Assembly: GCA_011525385.1 (NCBI GenBank)
Contig: WTGF01000007.1
Location: forward strand, 1 to 36,818
Source of the DNA: Chloroflexota bacterium
GTDB lineage: Bacteria > Chloroflexota > Anaerolineae > Aggregatilineales > Phototrophicaceae
Length of the DNA: 36,818 nucleotides
Reading direction: 5' to 3'
Positions 26,116-33,519 of the stretch are shown in pieces. The notes under the pieces were generated by a model that was not told where the DNA came from, did not search any database, and was given only the letters and a program-made list of their open reading frames with translations. How positions within the stretch are numbered: the stretch's first letter is position 1; every line of letters begins with the position of its first letter. The translations under genes and the position numbers were made by a program.

Positions 26116-26359
26116 TTCGACTGATCCAAAAGCACTACAGAAAGTACGCATTTACCTTTGTAGCCTTTTGTGGTCACGTGTTCCTAATGAGGCGTTGCCA
26201 GATGTTGCAGAGGATATTTTTCAGACTATACAGTATTTTGAAGAACGCGAAGAGTTACTCTCCAGTAGTACGGCACGGCTTCCGTTACCGCCGGTAACTC
26301 TCTCATTAAGCGAAACGCGAGTTCGCACGCCTGTCCATTTGCCCGCTGATGAAGACTAG
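26006..26359 (+). CDS. Small protein overlapping the TIGR04255-like gene
   Basis: A 117-residue soluble protein. GGAGG at 25995-25999 stands 6 bases before ATG 26006, a textbook start; a TTG two codons upstream is less likely. It overlaps 110 bases of the preceding gene in the +1 frame. The sequence shows a helical middle (DPKALQKVRIYLCSLLWSRVPNEALPDVAEDIFQTIQYFEEREELL) and a Pro/Ser/Thr-rich tail. No family recognised. The good ribosome site and the operon position support a real gene; the deep overlap suggests that levels of the two proteins are linked. Confidence 0.65.
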   Translation: MSSEDSTITIRRTEVSSNRVSKINYIGLWDPNIDVTDSTDPKALQKVRIYLCSLLWSRVPNEALPDVAEDIFQTIQYFEEREELLSSSTARLPLPPVTLSLSETRVRTPVHLPADED

Positions 26360-26374
26360 CTGTGGAGCAGGCAC

Positions 26375-27043
26375 TTGGGGAATCCGCACTTGAAGTTTTG
26401 TCCTTCAAATGAAGGAACAGCTTTGCCGCTAAGACAAGGCGAAATACTATCGGGGTTAATTCAACTGGAAGCTGATATCAGTGGCCTAGAAGATGTCGAT
26501 ATCAGGGACTCTGCCTTGGCTGGAAGTAAGATTAGTGCGGCAACCATTCCTACCGAGCATCCGTTTGCAATTGTCGTATCGCACGAATGCGATCTTGAAC
26601 AAGATTTCAACAATCAGCCTTGTTCTGACTATAAGGTAAATCAGGAGTTGCCAAACATTCTTTTGTGCGAAGTTGTGGATGCTTATTTGTTTGAACATGA
26701 TCCCAACTACGAAGACATTTTGCAAAGAAAAACCGACAGCTCGGCAAAGAAGAACTTTCGATCAAACAAAGACAGTAGATATCATTTTATTGAACAAATT
26801 CCTCCAGACTATGACAGCCTTGGACAAGGTATACCAGCCTTAGCGGTAATTTTTAAGCGTCACTTCACCATACCGAGCCAGGCCATCTATCGTCAAATAG
26901 AAATGAATTGGGCGACCCGACGTACGCGGTTGAAGGGGCCTTATGTGGACGACCTCTGTAATCGCTTCCACCACTTCAACGGCAGAATCGCATTGCCTGA
27001 ACAGTTTGACAATAGCAGACCAAAAAAGTTTGATTCGTCTTAG
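26375..27043 (+). CDS. Uncharacterised protein with SHECDL motif
   Basis: A 222-residue cytoplasmic protein, third gene of the AT-rich islet, 15 bases after the second. TTG at 26375 has GGAG about 7 bases upstream; a later TTG (26390) is possible. The most striking motif is FAIVVSHECDLEQDF (about residues 64-78), with His, Glu, Cys and Asp together, which could be a metal or catalytic site. The C-terminal half is charged and ends RPKKFDSS. AT-rich like its neighbours. Not a family I can name. Together with the two preceding genes it looks like a self-contained acquired unit. Confidence 0.7.
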   Translation: MGNPHLKFCPSNEGTALPLRQGEILSGLIQLEADISGLEDVDIRDSALAGSKISAATIPTEHPFAIVVSHECDLEQDFNNQPCSDYKVNQELPNILLCEVVDAYLFEHDPNYEDILQRKTDSSAKKNFRSNKDSRYHFIEQIPPDYDSLGQGIPALAVIFKRHFTIPSQAIYRQIEMNWATRRTRLKGPYVDDLCNRFHHFNGRIALPEQFDNSRPKKFDSS

Positions 27044-27255
27044 TCGTTGGACTCCAACTAGTCTAGCGCTTCAACATGTGGTGCCCTTCATGTACTGCAA
27101 ATAGGACGTTCAACCTACTCCGAGTCCTGGGCCATCAGCGGACACGGCAATGCTCCCTAAGGTGACCACTCGCCCATCTCAGCAGCCTGCATTTTGCGGC
27201 ATGATCTGTTATCGTTATCGCATGTGTTCGCTAACGGCCTTAAGGGAACAACCTC

Positions 27256-28662
27256 GTGACCAACAGTGAAGGCTCAACCCAAAGCCCAGACCACCACCGC
27301 CCCAGCTACCACTTCCTGCCCGCCGCTAACTGGATGAACGATCCCAACGGCGTCATCCAGTGGCAGGGGCGCTATCATCTCTTTTACCAGTACAACCCGG
27401 ATGGCGCCTGGCACGCCAATATGCACTGGGGGCATGCCGTCAGCGATGACTTGGCGCATTGGCGGGAACTGCCCGTCGCCATCGCGCCCACGCCGGATTC
27501 GCCCGATCAAGGCGGCATCTTTTCCGGCTGCGTGGTCGACAAGGACGGTACGCCGGTCGCAGTCTACACCGGCGTCAACGATGACTATAGCGTACAGACG
27601 CAGTGCCTGGCGCTGGGCAACGACGATCTGACCCAATGGCAAAAGCATCCGCGCAATCCGGTTGTCGGCGACGTCCCCGCGCACCTGGGTCAAAGTCGCG
27701 ACTTCCGCGATCCTTTCGTCTGGCGGGAAGGCGGCAGTTGGTACATGAGTTTGTCGTCGCACATCGCTGGCGTTGGCGGCGCCGTCTTGCTTTATCGCTC
27801 GGCTGACCTTGTCGATTGGGAATACCTGCACCCGCTGTATGTCGGCGATAGGGCGCGCCAGGGCCGCAATTTCGAATGCGCCAATTTCTTCCGGCTGGGG
27901 GACAAGTGGGTGATGATCATCTCGGTACAGTGGGATCAAGTGCCGACCAATACGATCTACCTGGTCGGGCGGCTGGAAGAGGGGCGTTTCATTCCCGAGA
28001 CCGAGGGCGTTTACGACGCCGGTTACAGCTACGCCTCGCTGATGCACTTTGACGAGAGCGGGCGCCCGCTGATCTATTCCTGGATCCGCGAAGGACGAGG
28101 CGCGGACCAACAACGGGCCGCCGGCTGGAGCGGCGTACAGGCCATCCCGCGGGTCTTGAGCCTCGATTCCCGGAACCGTCTCCTGAGCCAGCCAGTGCCC
28201 GAAATAGAAAAGCTGCGCCGAACGCGCCATCGCTTTGCTCCCGCAGATATCGTCGCAGGGGATCTGCCCGTTCGCGGTTTGGCGCTGGATATCGAAGCCC
28301 AATTTGATGTTTCGGCAGCCGCTACTTGCGGCATAGAGCTGGCGGTGGCGCCGGATGGCGAGGAAAAAGTTGCGATCGTTTATGAGCGAGAGACGGGGAC
28401 GCTGCGCATCTACCGGCACTATCGCCGGGAGGACAGCGACGTCGACAGCGCGCCGCAAGGTTTGGCGCATCGCCCCGATGCCGGGGAAACGCTTCACCTG
28501 CGGATTCTGCTCGACGGGTCGGTCTTGGAAGTCATTGCGGACGGGCGGTCGCGCGTCACCAGCCGCATCTATCCTTCAAGCGCGGAAAACCAAGGCATAC
28601 GTTTGGTAGCGCCGACGGCGCTGCGGGCGCTTGATATCTGGGAGATGGCATCAATCTGGTGA
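27256..28662 (+). CDS. GH32 glycosidase (sucrose/fructan hydrolase)
   Basis: A 468-residue retaining beta-fructofuranosidase: five-bladed propeller plus C-terminal beta-sandwich. The three catalytic motifs are intact: NWMNDPNG (nucleophile Asp29), SRDFRDPFV (transition-state stabiliser Asp152) and NFECANFF (acid/base Glu207). No signal peptide, so it acts inside the cell on sucrose, fructo-oligosaccharide or a phosphorylated form. GTG at 27256 has AAGGGA about 10 bases upstream. The GC-rich composition returns here, marking the right edge of the islet. The 3' end overlaps the convergent DinB gene by 12 bases. Confidence 0.95.
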   Translation: MTNSEGSTQSPDHHRPSYHFLPAANWMNDPNGVIQWQGRYHLFYQYNPDGAWHANMHWGHAVSDDLAHWRELPVAIAPTPDSPDQGGIFSGCVVDKDGTPVAVYTGVNDDYSVQTQCLALGNDDLTQWQKHPRNPVVGDVPAHLGQSRDFRDPFVWREGGSWYMSLSSHIAGVGGAVLLYRSADLVDWEYLHPLYVGDRARQGRNFECANFFRLGDKWVMIISVQWDQVPTNTIYLVGRLEEGRFIPETEGVYDAGYSYASLMHFDESGRPLIYSWIREGRGADQQRAAGWSGVQAIPRVLSLDSRNRLLSQPVPEIEKLRRTRHRFAPADIVAGDLPVRGLALDIEAQFDVSAAATCGIELAVAPDGEEKVAIVYERETGTLRIYRHYRREDSDVDSAPQGLAHRPDAGETLHLRILLDGSVLEVIADGRSRVTSRIYPSSAENQGIRLVAPTALRALDIWEMASIW

Positions 28663-29157
28663 TAGCGCCAATTTGCGCTTGATGTCCTGGATATGTTCCG
28701 TCTCGTGCAGCGCTGTGCCACGCGCCAGAAGATAGACCGTTTCCCGGCGCTGCTTGCCTGCCTGTCGGATGTCCCGCGCCCAGCGCTTCTCGCTCAAGCC
28801 TTGCAAGGTCCCTATCAAAACTTGGCGGCGAAACCTGAGATAGTCCAGCAAATCATCGTAGTTAAACTGCTCGTATCGCAGCAATTTGCCCCAATCGCGT
28901 TCCGGGTGAATGCGCGGAACCAGGGGCGCGCGCAGCAGCAGCGCGGAATAGATGGCGTCGGAGGCGCGCGCCTCGCAATTTAGAATATGCGCCAGGACCC
29001 GTCGCGGGCTGCGCTCGCCCTCGGCAATTGGCTGCTCCAGCTTCTCCGGCCGCAGATGCTCCCGCAATTCCGCCAGTTGATCCGGTACGCCCGCGAGCAT
29101 ATCGAGGACGATGGCGATGTTCTCTGGCGTGGCTTCGGTGCTTATGCGCTTCGCCAT
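28651..29157 (-). CDS. DinB-like four-helix protein
   Basis: A 168-residue all-helical protein of the DinB/YfiT-like superfamily: IVLDMLAGVPDQLAELREHL, then SPRRVLAHILNCEARASDAIYSALL with a His in the position that binds metal in this superfamily, and a C-terminal ALHETEHIQDIKRKL carrying HxxxH-like spacing. Such proteins are metal-dependent thiol S-transferases or are uncharacterised. ATG at 29157 with GGAGG 4 bases upstream is taken as the start; alternative in-frame ATGs lie in the tandem repeat just upstream. Last gene of a probable def operon. Confidence 0.85.
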   Translation of the reverse strand: MAKRISTEATPENIAIVLDMLAGVPDQLAELREHLRPEKLEQPIAEGERSPRRVLAHILNCEARASDAIYSALLLRAPLVPRIHPERDWGKLLRYEQFNYDDLLDYLRFRRQVLIGTLQGLSEKRWARDIRQAGKQRRETVYLLARGTALHETEHIQDIKRKLALSPD

Positions 29158-29211
29158 GATCCTCCATTGATCTCCCATTGATCTCCCATTGATCCCCCAT
29201 TGATCCCTCAT
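29158..29211. repeat. 11-bp tandem repeat at the DinB-like gene start
   Basis: Four and a part units of an 11-bp repeat; on the minus strand each reads ATGGGRGATCA, and the last unit ATGGAGGATC runs into the ATG of the gene. Each unit holds both a GGAG-like ribosome site and an ATG. The 11-base period places successive ATGs in different frames. The preceding stop codon of the deformylase gene abuts the array. Confidence 0.85.
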
Positions 29212-29778
29212 CTAGCGATTCTCTTTTGTCAAATGAGGCAGATCCTTCAGCCGGATCATTTTTGTTTTGCCGTTCGCGCCTTCGACCGGCGTGTAGAGTT
29301 CCTCGGGATCGCGCAGTCGGTCGATGAAGAGGATGCCGTCGAGATGATCAATCTCGTGGTGCAGCATGCGCGCGTCCATGCCTTCGACGCGGCGCGTGAT
29401 TGCGCGGCCGTCTTCGCCCAGGGCCTTGAATTCGATCCAGACCGGTCGCGGCGTATCCCAGCTGTAGATGTTGGGGATGCTCAGGCAGCCGTCGAAACCG
29501 GGCTCATCCTCGCCGGTCGCCAGGATCTGCGGGTTGATCAATGCCAGCATGGGTTGCTCGTCCTCGTCTTCGTTCTGGCCGAACTTGACGACCGTCACGC
29601 GCTTGAGCGCGCCGATTTGCGGGGCGGCGATAGCGGCGCCGGGCTGGCTTTCAAGCGTGTCTTTCAAGTCCTGAATCAGTTGTCGGAGCTTCTTGTTCCT
29701 GACGTGGGGCACCGGCTTGGATAGCGCGCGCAGCCGCGCCTCGTCCCCCGGGTAATAGACCAGCTTTTTCACCGCCAT
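29212..29778 (-). CDS. def: Peptide deformylase
   Basis: A 188-residue metalloenzyme that removes the formyl group from nascent N-terminal Met. Motif 1: GAAIAAPQIG (48-57). Motif 2: DGCLSIP (96-102), with metal-ligand Cys98 and Asp where Glu is more usual. Motif 3: HHEIDHLDG (140-148), HEIDH giving His141, Glu142 and His145. Length is at the family average. A charged stretch (GQNEDEDEQP) is inserted in the beta-hairpin before motif 2. Located just upstream of the DinB-like gene (54 bases), probably one transcript; a thermonuclease gene lies 177 bases further upstream. Confidence 0.97.
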   Translation of the reverse strand: MAVKKLVYYPGDEARLRALSKPVPHVRNKKLRQLIQDLKDTLESQPGAAIAAPQIGALKRVTVVKFGQNEDEDEQPMLALINPQILATGEDEPGFDGCLSIPNIYSWDTPRPVWIEFKALGEDGRAITRRVEGMDARMLHHEIDHLDGILFIDRLRDPEELYTPVEGANGKTKMIRLKDLPHLTKENR

Positions 29779-29857
29779 GTGAGGTCTTGTTGTCCCGCTC
29801 TCGGTTATCTATCAAGGTTACTTTAGCACAGTCGGGGCGAGAATCGCAGTTCCGGCA

Positions 29858-29946
29858 GCCGCACGGCGGCAAGGAAAAGGTCTGTCGCGCTTACGCAAAA
29901 TCCTAAGCCGTTACGTCGCATGAGCGACGCGGTTTGCGTAAACAGG
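29858..29946. repeat. Family D approximately 90-bp REP-like repeat, copy 4
   Basis: Opens GCCGCACGGCGGCAAGG and ends GTCGCATGAGCGACGCGGTT. The terminal palindrome GTCGC-ATGA-GCGAC is perfect in this copy. It lies between the thermonuclease and deformylase genes, both on the minus strand. Confidence 0.8.
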
Positions 29947-29955
29947 AGCGCAGGG

Positions 29956-30585
29956 CTAGCGCGTAGTCGAGCCGTCGTCGAAGATGCCGGTCGGGTGACA
30001 GCCGCGCCCGGCCGCTGCCGCCTCGGCCTCCAGCTGGACGAATTCCTCGTAGTGGGCGTCGTTGGGCGGGTAGAGCACCACTTCAGCGAATCCCCCCTCG
30101 ACCAGGGCGCGCTCGACCATGATATCGCCGACATAAACATAGCGCAGCAGGCGATCGAAGGGATCGACCAATCTGTTGCTTGGCACGAGCCGCACTGTCT
30201 TGCCGGCGACCAGATCCGCATTGGCCTGCGTCGACTCGCGGAAACAGGGTTCATCGCGCTCGGGCGTATTGATCTGCACATAACGGATGCGCGCGGTTTT
30301 GCCATCTATTAGCACATCGATCGTATCGCCGTCGATGACCCGGGTAACCTGGGCGATTTCCTCTTCCGCGCTGCCGTCACCCACAGGCTCGGAAACAGGG
30401 ACGTCTGCGGCGGCGGACAATTCCGCGACAGCCGTGCCGACTTGCGCGGCGACCGCTGTGTTGACTTCTTCGACTACTTGCTCGCTCACTTGGTCGGCAA
30501 TATCGTCGGCCATGCGATCGACAACAGCCTGGCAGGAGACCAGACAGAACACTAACGATAGCAGAAGCAACTGAAGTTTACTCAT
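29956..30585 (-). CDS. Lipoprotein thermonuclease (SNase-like)
   Basis: A 209-residue Ca2+-dependent nuclease homologue. The N-terminus LQLLLLSLVFCLVSCQA has a lipobox (LVSC, Cys18), so it should be a membrane-anchored lipoprotein. A helical, acidic linker follows (residues 20-75, DDIADQVSEQVVEEV...). The staphylococcal-nuclease domain starts near residue 78 with VTRVIDGDTIDV, then RIRYVQINTPER (catalytic Arg/Glu positions) and FDRLLRYVYVGD. The catalytic Arg, Glu and Arg are all present. Likely role: extracytoplasmic DNA/RNA degradation for nutrients. Monocistronic, with the MITE element upstream. Confidence 0.9.
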   Translation of the reverse strand: MSKLQLLLLSLVFCLVSCQAVVDRMADDIADQVSEQVVEEVNTAVAAQVGTAVAELSAAADVPVSEPVGDGSAEEEIAQVTRVIDGDTIDVLIDGKTARIRYVQINTPERDEPCFRESTQANADLVAGKTVRLVPSNRLVDPFDRLLRYVYVGDIMVERALVEGGFAEVVLYPPNDAHYEEFVQLEAEAAAAGRGCHPTGIFDDGSTTR

Positions 30586-30728
30586 TATAGTTTTCTGTCC
30601 ACATAGTGATGTAGTGAAATTTATTTATAGCACATGTTTCTTTTTATGTCCCTATGCGAAGATTAAGGCGGGTGCATTTCAGATTATTGGCACATCAAGC
30701 TCAATCCTTCAAAAAGCGACAACTCTGT

Positions 30729-30932
30729 AGGGCTTGTCCGCTACTGAGCTGTTTGCGGCGGGTTTTGTAGCCCTCACCCCCCGGCCCCCTCTCCCACAAG
30801 GGGAGAGGGGGAGCTATACTTGGCGGATTTCGTCGTAATTTGTTGACTTTCGCAAGGATCGCCCCTTTTTTGTATTGTTTCGGTACTGTTCCTGTCATTT
30901 ATGAGTAAGATTTGCAGTAGCGGACAAGCCTT
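30729..30932. mobile_element. Family B MITE-like element, copy B2, nested in A2
   Basis: A 204-bp element with terminal inverted repeats AGGGCTTGTCCGCTACTG and CAGTAGCGGACAAGCCTT. It is homologous in inverse orientation to 18634-18838, including the 45-bp GC-rich core with its hairpin and the A/T-rich segment with TTTTTTGTATTGTTTCGGTA. No coding potential. Confidence 0.75.
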
Positions 30933-31004
30933 GCAGGGGCGAGCCGGTGGCTCGCCCAAATGTGAGATGTTGATTTCGGGCGACCTGATAGGTCGCCCCT
31001 ACAT
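30932..31004. repeat. Paired hairpin repeat (family C)
   Basis: TGCAGGGGCGAGCC-GGT-GGCTCGCCC, then about 22 bases, then TTTCGGGCGACC-TGATA-GGTCGCCC and CTACA. It abuts element B2, as the pair at 18561 abuts B1. Confidence 0.8.
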
Positions 31005-31181
31005 GATCGTCATTTTATTCGTGATTTTTGCTGTCGAGTGGGTGGATAATGACGAAATTTGATACAGTGCTAATTCTGCCAAAATATTGAAATACACCCG
31101 ATTAAGGCGTCTGTCTTGGTCTCCTCTGACCTGTTATAATCCTTCCATTCTTGACGATCCGCCGGCCCAAGGAGCGAAGTT

Positions 31182-32918
31182 GTGAAAAACCGCGGCAGAA
31201 AATTTCTTTCCTTTTATCGACCTTATCTCGGCTTGCTCGCCATTGATCTGTTTTGCGCCTTTGTTGTATCGACCATCACGCTGGTCCTGCCGCTGTGCGT
31301 CCGCTTCATCACGGGGACGCTCTTGCCGGGCGGCTCTCCCCAGCCGCTGGCCGATCTGGCGATCATGGGCGGGATCATGTTGGCGCTGGTGGCGGTCTAT
31401 GCCTTGTGCAATTTCTTTATCGATTATCAGGGACATATGATGGGCGCCATGATGGAAAGCGACATGCGCCGAGAGTTGTTCGCGCATTATCAGAAGTTGT
31501 CTTTCAGCTTCTACGACGAAGAACAGACCGGGCAGCTCATGTCGCGCATCACCAGCGACTTGTTCGCGCTATCCGAACTTTTTCATCATGGACCGGAAGA
31601 CATCTTTATCGGCATCTTAAAGTTCGGTGGCGCTTTTCTCATCACAATGAGCATCAACCCACAACTGAGTTTGATCATCTTCTTGTTCCTGCCGCTGATG
31701 CTGCTATTTGCCTACTACTTCAATCGCAAGATGCACGCTGCCCTGCTGCGCAGCAAGCAGCGCATCGCCGAGGTCAACGCCCAGGTCGAGGATAGCCTGG
31801 CGGGCATCCGCGTCGTGCAGTCCTTCGCCAATGAAGACCGCGAACAAGCCAAATTCGACCAAGCCAATGCGCGCTTTGTAGAGAGCCGCCGTCTGGAATA
31901 CAAGAGCGAAGCCTTCTTCTACGGCGGGATGAGCGCCTTCACGCAACTCATGACAGTGGTTGTAGTTGTCGTGGGCGCGGTGGGCATCTTGGGGGCGTCC
32001 CTCGACCTATCCGACTTGATCACTTTCCTGCTCTATGTCGGTATCCTGATCGAGCCAATCCAGCGGCTGACCAATTTCGCCCGCTGGTATCAAGAAGGCA
32101 GCACCGGTTTCCGCCGTTTCATGGACCTGTTGGAATTGCAGCCGGCCATCGTTGACGCCGACGATGCGCTGGAACTGCAGGAAGTCTCAGGAGGGCTTGA
32201 ATTGAACGACGTCAGCTTCCGCTATCAGTCCGATATTGGCTACGTTCTGAAGAATCTGTCGTTGCGTATCGGGGTTGGCGAGTTTCTGGCGCTGGTGGGT
32301 GTCTCCGGCGTTGGCAAGACGACGCTCAGCGCGCTCATCCCGCGCTTTTACGATGTGGATCTTGGGCGCATCTGCCTGGATGGGGTCGACATCCGCAAGA
32401 TCAGCTTGTCCTGCCTGCGCAGGAATATCGGCGTGGTGCAGCAAGACGTCTATCTCTTTGCCGCCAGCGTTGCCGAAAACATCCGCTATGGGGATGGCGC
32501 GGCCTCTCAAGGCGAGATCGAGTCCGCGGCCAAAAAAGCCAACGCGCACGATTTCATCATGGCATTGCCACAGGGTTACCAGACGCATATCGGCCAGCGC
32601 GGCATCAAACTATCCGCCGGGCAGCGGCAACGCTTGAGCATCGCGCGCGTTTTCCTCAAGGATCCGCCGCTGATTATCCTGGACGAAGCGACCAGCGCGC
32701 TCGACAACGAAAGCGAACGCGCTGTTCGCGAATCGCTGGAACGTCTGATGCATAACCGAAGTACGCTCGTTATCGCCCATCGTCTGTCCACCATCCGCAA
32801 TGCCGAGCGCATCGTCGTCTTGAAAGACGGTTGCATCAGCGAAGAGGGAAGTCATGAGGAATTGATCGCCAGGCGCGGCCAGTACGCCAGGCTGTATCAG
32901 TTGCAATTGGAGCATTAA
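31182..32918 (+). CDS. ABC exporter, fused membrane and ATPase domains
   Basis: A 578-residue half-transporter of the MsbA/BmrA type that works as a homodimer. The six-helix type I exporter membrane domain spans about residues 10-310. The ATPase domain has Walker A GVSGVGKT (373-380), Q-loop VVQQDVYLF, signature LSAGQRQRLS (478-487), Walker B LIILDEATSALD (497-508) and the H-loop IAHR. The Walker A is one residue from the usual GxxGxGKS/T. Substrate unknown: lipid, drug or peptide. GTG at 31182 has AAGGAG about 7 bases upstream. Followed by tRNA-Leu on the other strand, 7 bases after the stop. Confidence 0.95.
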   Translation: MKNRGRKFLSFYRPYLGLLAIDLFCAFVVSTITLVLPLCVRFITGTLLPGGSPQPLADLAIMGGIMLALVAVYALCNFFIDYQGHMMGAMMESDMRRELFAHYQKLSFSFYDEEQTGQLMSRITSDLFALSELFHHGPEDIFIGILKFGGAFLITMSINPQLSLIIFLFLPLMLLFAYYFNRKMHAALLRSKQRIAEVNAQVEDSLAGIRVVQSFANEDREQAKFDQANARFVESRRLEYKSEAFFYGGMSAFTQLMTVVVVVVGAVGILGASLDLSDLITFLLYVGILIEPIQRLTNFARWYQEGSTGFRRFMDLLELQPAIVDADDALELQEVSGGLELNDVSFRYQSDIGYVLKNLSLRIGVGEFLALVGVSGVGKTTLSALIPRFYDVDLGRICLDGVDIRKISLSCLRRNIGVVQQDVYLFAASVAENIRYGDGAASQGEIESAAKKANAHDFIMALPQGYQTHIGQRGIKLSAGQRQRLSIARVFLKDPPLIILDEATSALDNESERAVRESLERLMHNRSTLVIAHRLSTIRNAERIVVLKDGCISEEGSHEELIARRGQYARLYQLQLEH

Positions 32919-32924
32919 GGGGAG

Positions 32925-33007
32925 TAGCGGGAGAGGGGCTCGAACCCTCACGCCCTTACGGGCAGGTGCTTTTAAGGCACCCGTGTCTGCCATTCCACCA
33001 TCCCGCC
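32925..33007 (-). tRNA. tRNA-Leu (UAA)
   Basis: An 83-nt class II tRNA read on the minus strand. Acceptor GGCGGGA pairs with TCCCGCT, the discriminator is A, and no CCA is encoded. The D-arm contains GTGGAATGGCAGAC. The anticodon loop is CTTAAAA, giving anticodon TAA. A long variable arm (GCCCGTAAGGGC) precedes the T-arm GAGGGTTCGAGCCCCTC. The first acceptor pair is G-U. All class II leucine features are present. Confidence 0.95.
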
Positions 33008-33069
33008 AGCTTGCGACAAGTATAGCGAGAGCCCGGTCCTTGTCAATGTTGGCGAGGCAGCCGCAGGCG

Positions 33070-33423
33070 CTAGACGCGATGGATGTCGTCGTCGTTCTTG
33101 CGCTTTCCTTTGCTGACACATGGGCGGTACTTGCCGCCAAAGATCATAAACAGGCCGATGCCGACCAGGATTGAAGGGAAGACCTTCCAAAACGATCCGG
33201 CAATATCGCCGATTAAACCCGGTACGCCAAATATGACCCCGATGCCGATCAACCACCAGGCGCCCCTGGCATCCAGGACGCGTTCGCCCGCGGCCATGGC
33301 TCGCGCCAGGATGGACGCTGCCATAACAAACATGATGCCGGGCCACCACCAGCCGGTCAGGAATAAGAGTCCCAGTCCGATAAAGAAAACGCCAGTCGCT
33401 ACCTGTGATGCCTTTTCATCCAT
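33070..33423 (-). CDS. Small multi-pass membrane protein, unknown
   Basis: A 117-residue protein with about three to four hydrophobic segments: VATGVFFIGLGLLFLTG, WPGIMFVMAASILARAM, WWLIGIGVIFGVPGLI, and VFPSILVGIGLFMIFGG. The tail is basic (KYRPCVSKGKRKNDDD). The shape recalls LiaI/DUF5668-type membrane modules, but no name is assigned. GAGGAAAG stands about 5 bases before ATG 33423. The tRNA gene lies 62 bases downstream. Confidence 0.75.
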   Translation of the reverse strand: MDEKASQVATGVFFIGLGLLFLTGWWWPGIMFVMAASILARAMAAGERVLDARGAWWLIGIGVIFGVPGLIGDIAGSFWKVFPSILVGIGLFMIFGGKYRPCVSKGKRKNDDDIHRV

Positions 33424-33519
33424 TTGCTTTCCTCAACATAAGTCATAAAGTTGCGCTTAATCAGTTTACGGGGTTCTGCACGCCTGGTTGCAAGACAGGT
33501 GGTGAGTTCGCACAACTGC

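Larger units (their letters stand above)
30661..31108. mobile_element. Family A MITE-like element, copy A2, with 9-bp target duplication
   Basis: The element proper is 30670-31099 (430 bp). It has the same ends as A1 (GGGTGCATTTCAG... at the left and ...GAAATACACCC at the right) and is flanked by an exact 9-bp duplication GATTAAGGC (30661-30669, 31100-31108). It carries a complete family B element (30729-30932) and a family C hairpin pair (30932-31004). No transposase. It fills most of the 596-bp gap 30586-31181. Confidence 0.85.

Noticed and set aside
25303..27043. Prophage or integrated plasmid
   Set aside because: No integrase, attachment-site duplication, or phage structural gene is seen around the AT-rich islet.
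27274..28497. 407-codon minus-strand frame over the GH32 gene
   Set aside because: The plus strand holds all three GH32 catalytic motifs.
32610..33140. 176-codon minus-strand frame across the tRNA
   Set aside because: It reads through tRNA-Leu and the antisense of the ABC exporter; its GGMADTGALKAP segment is the translated tRNA.
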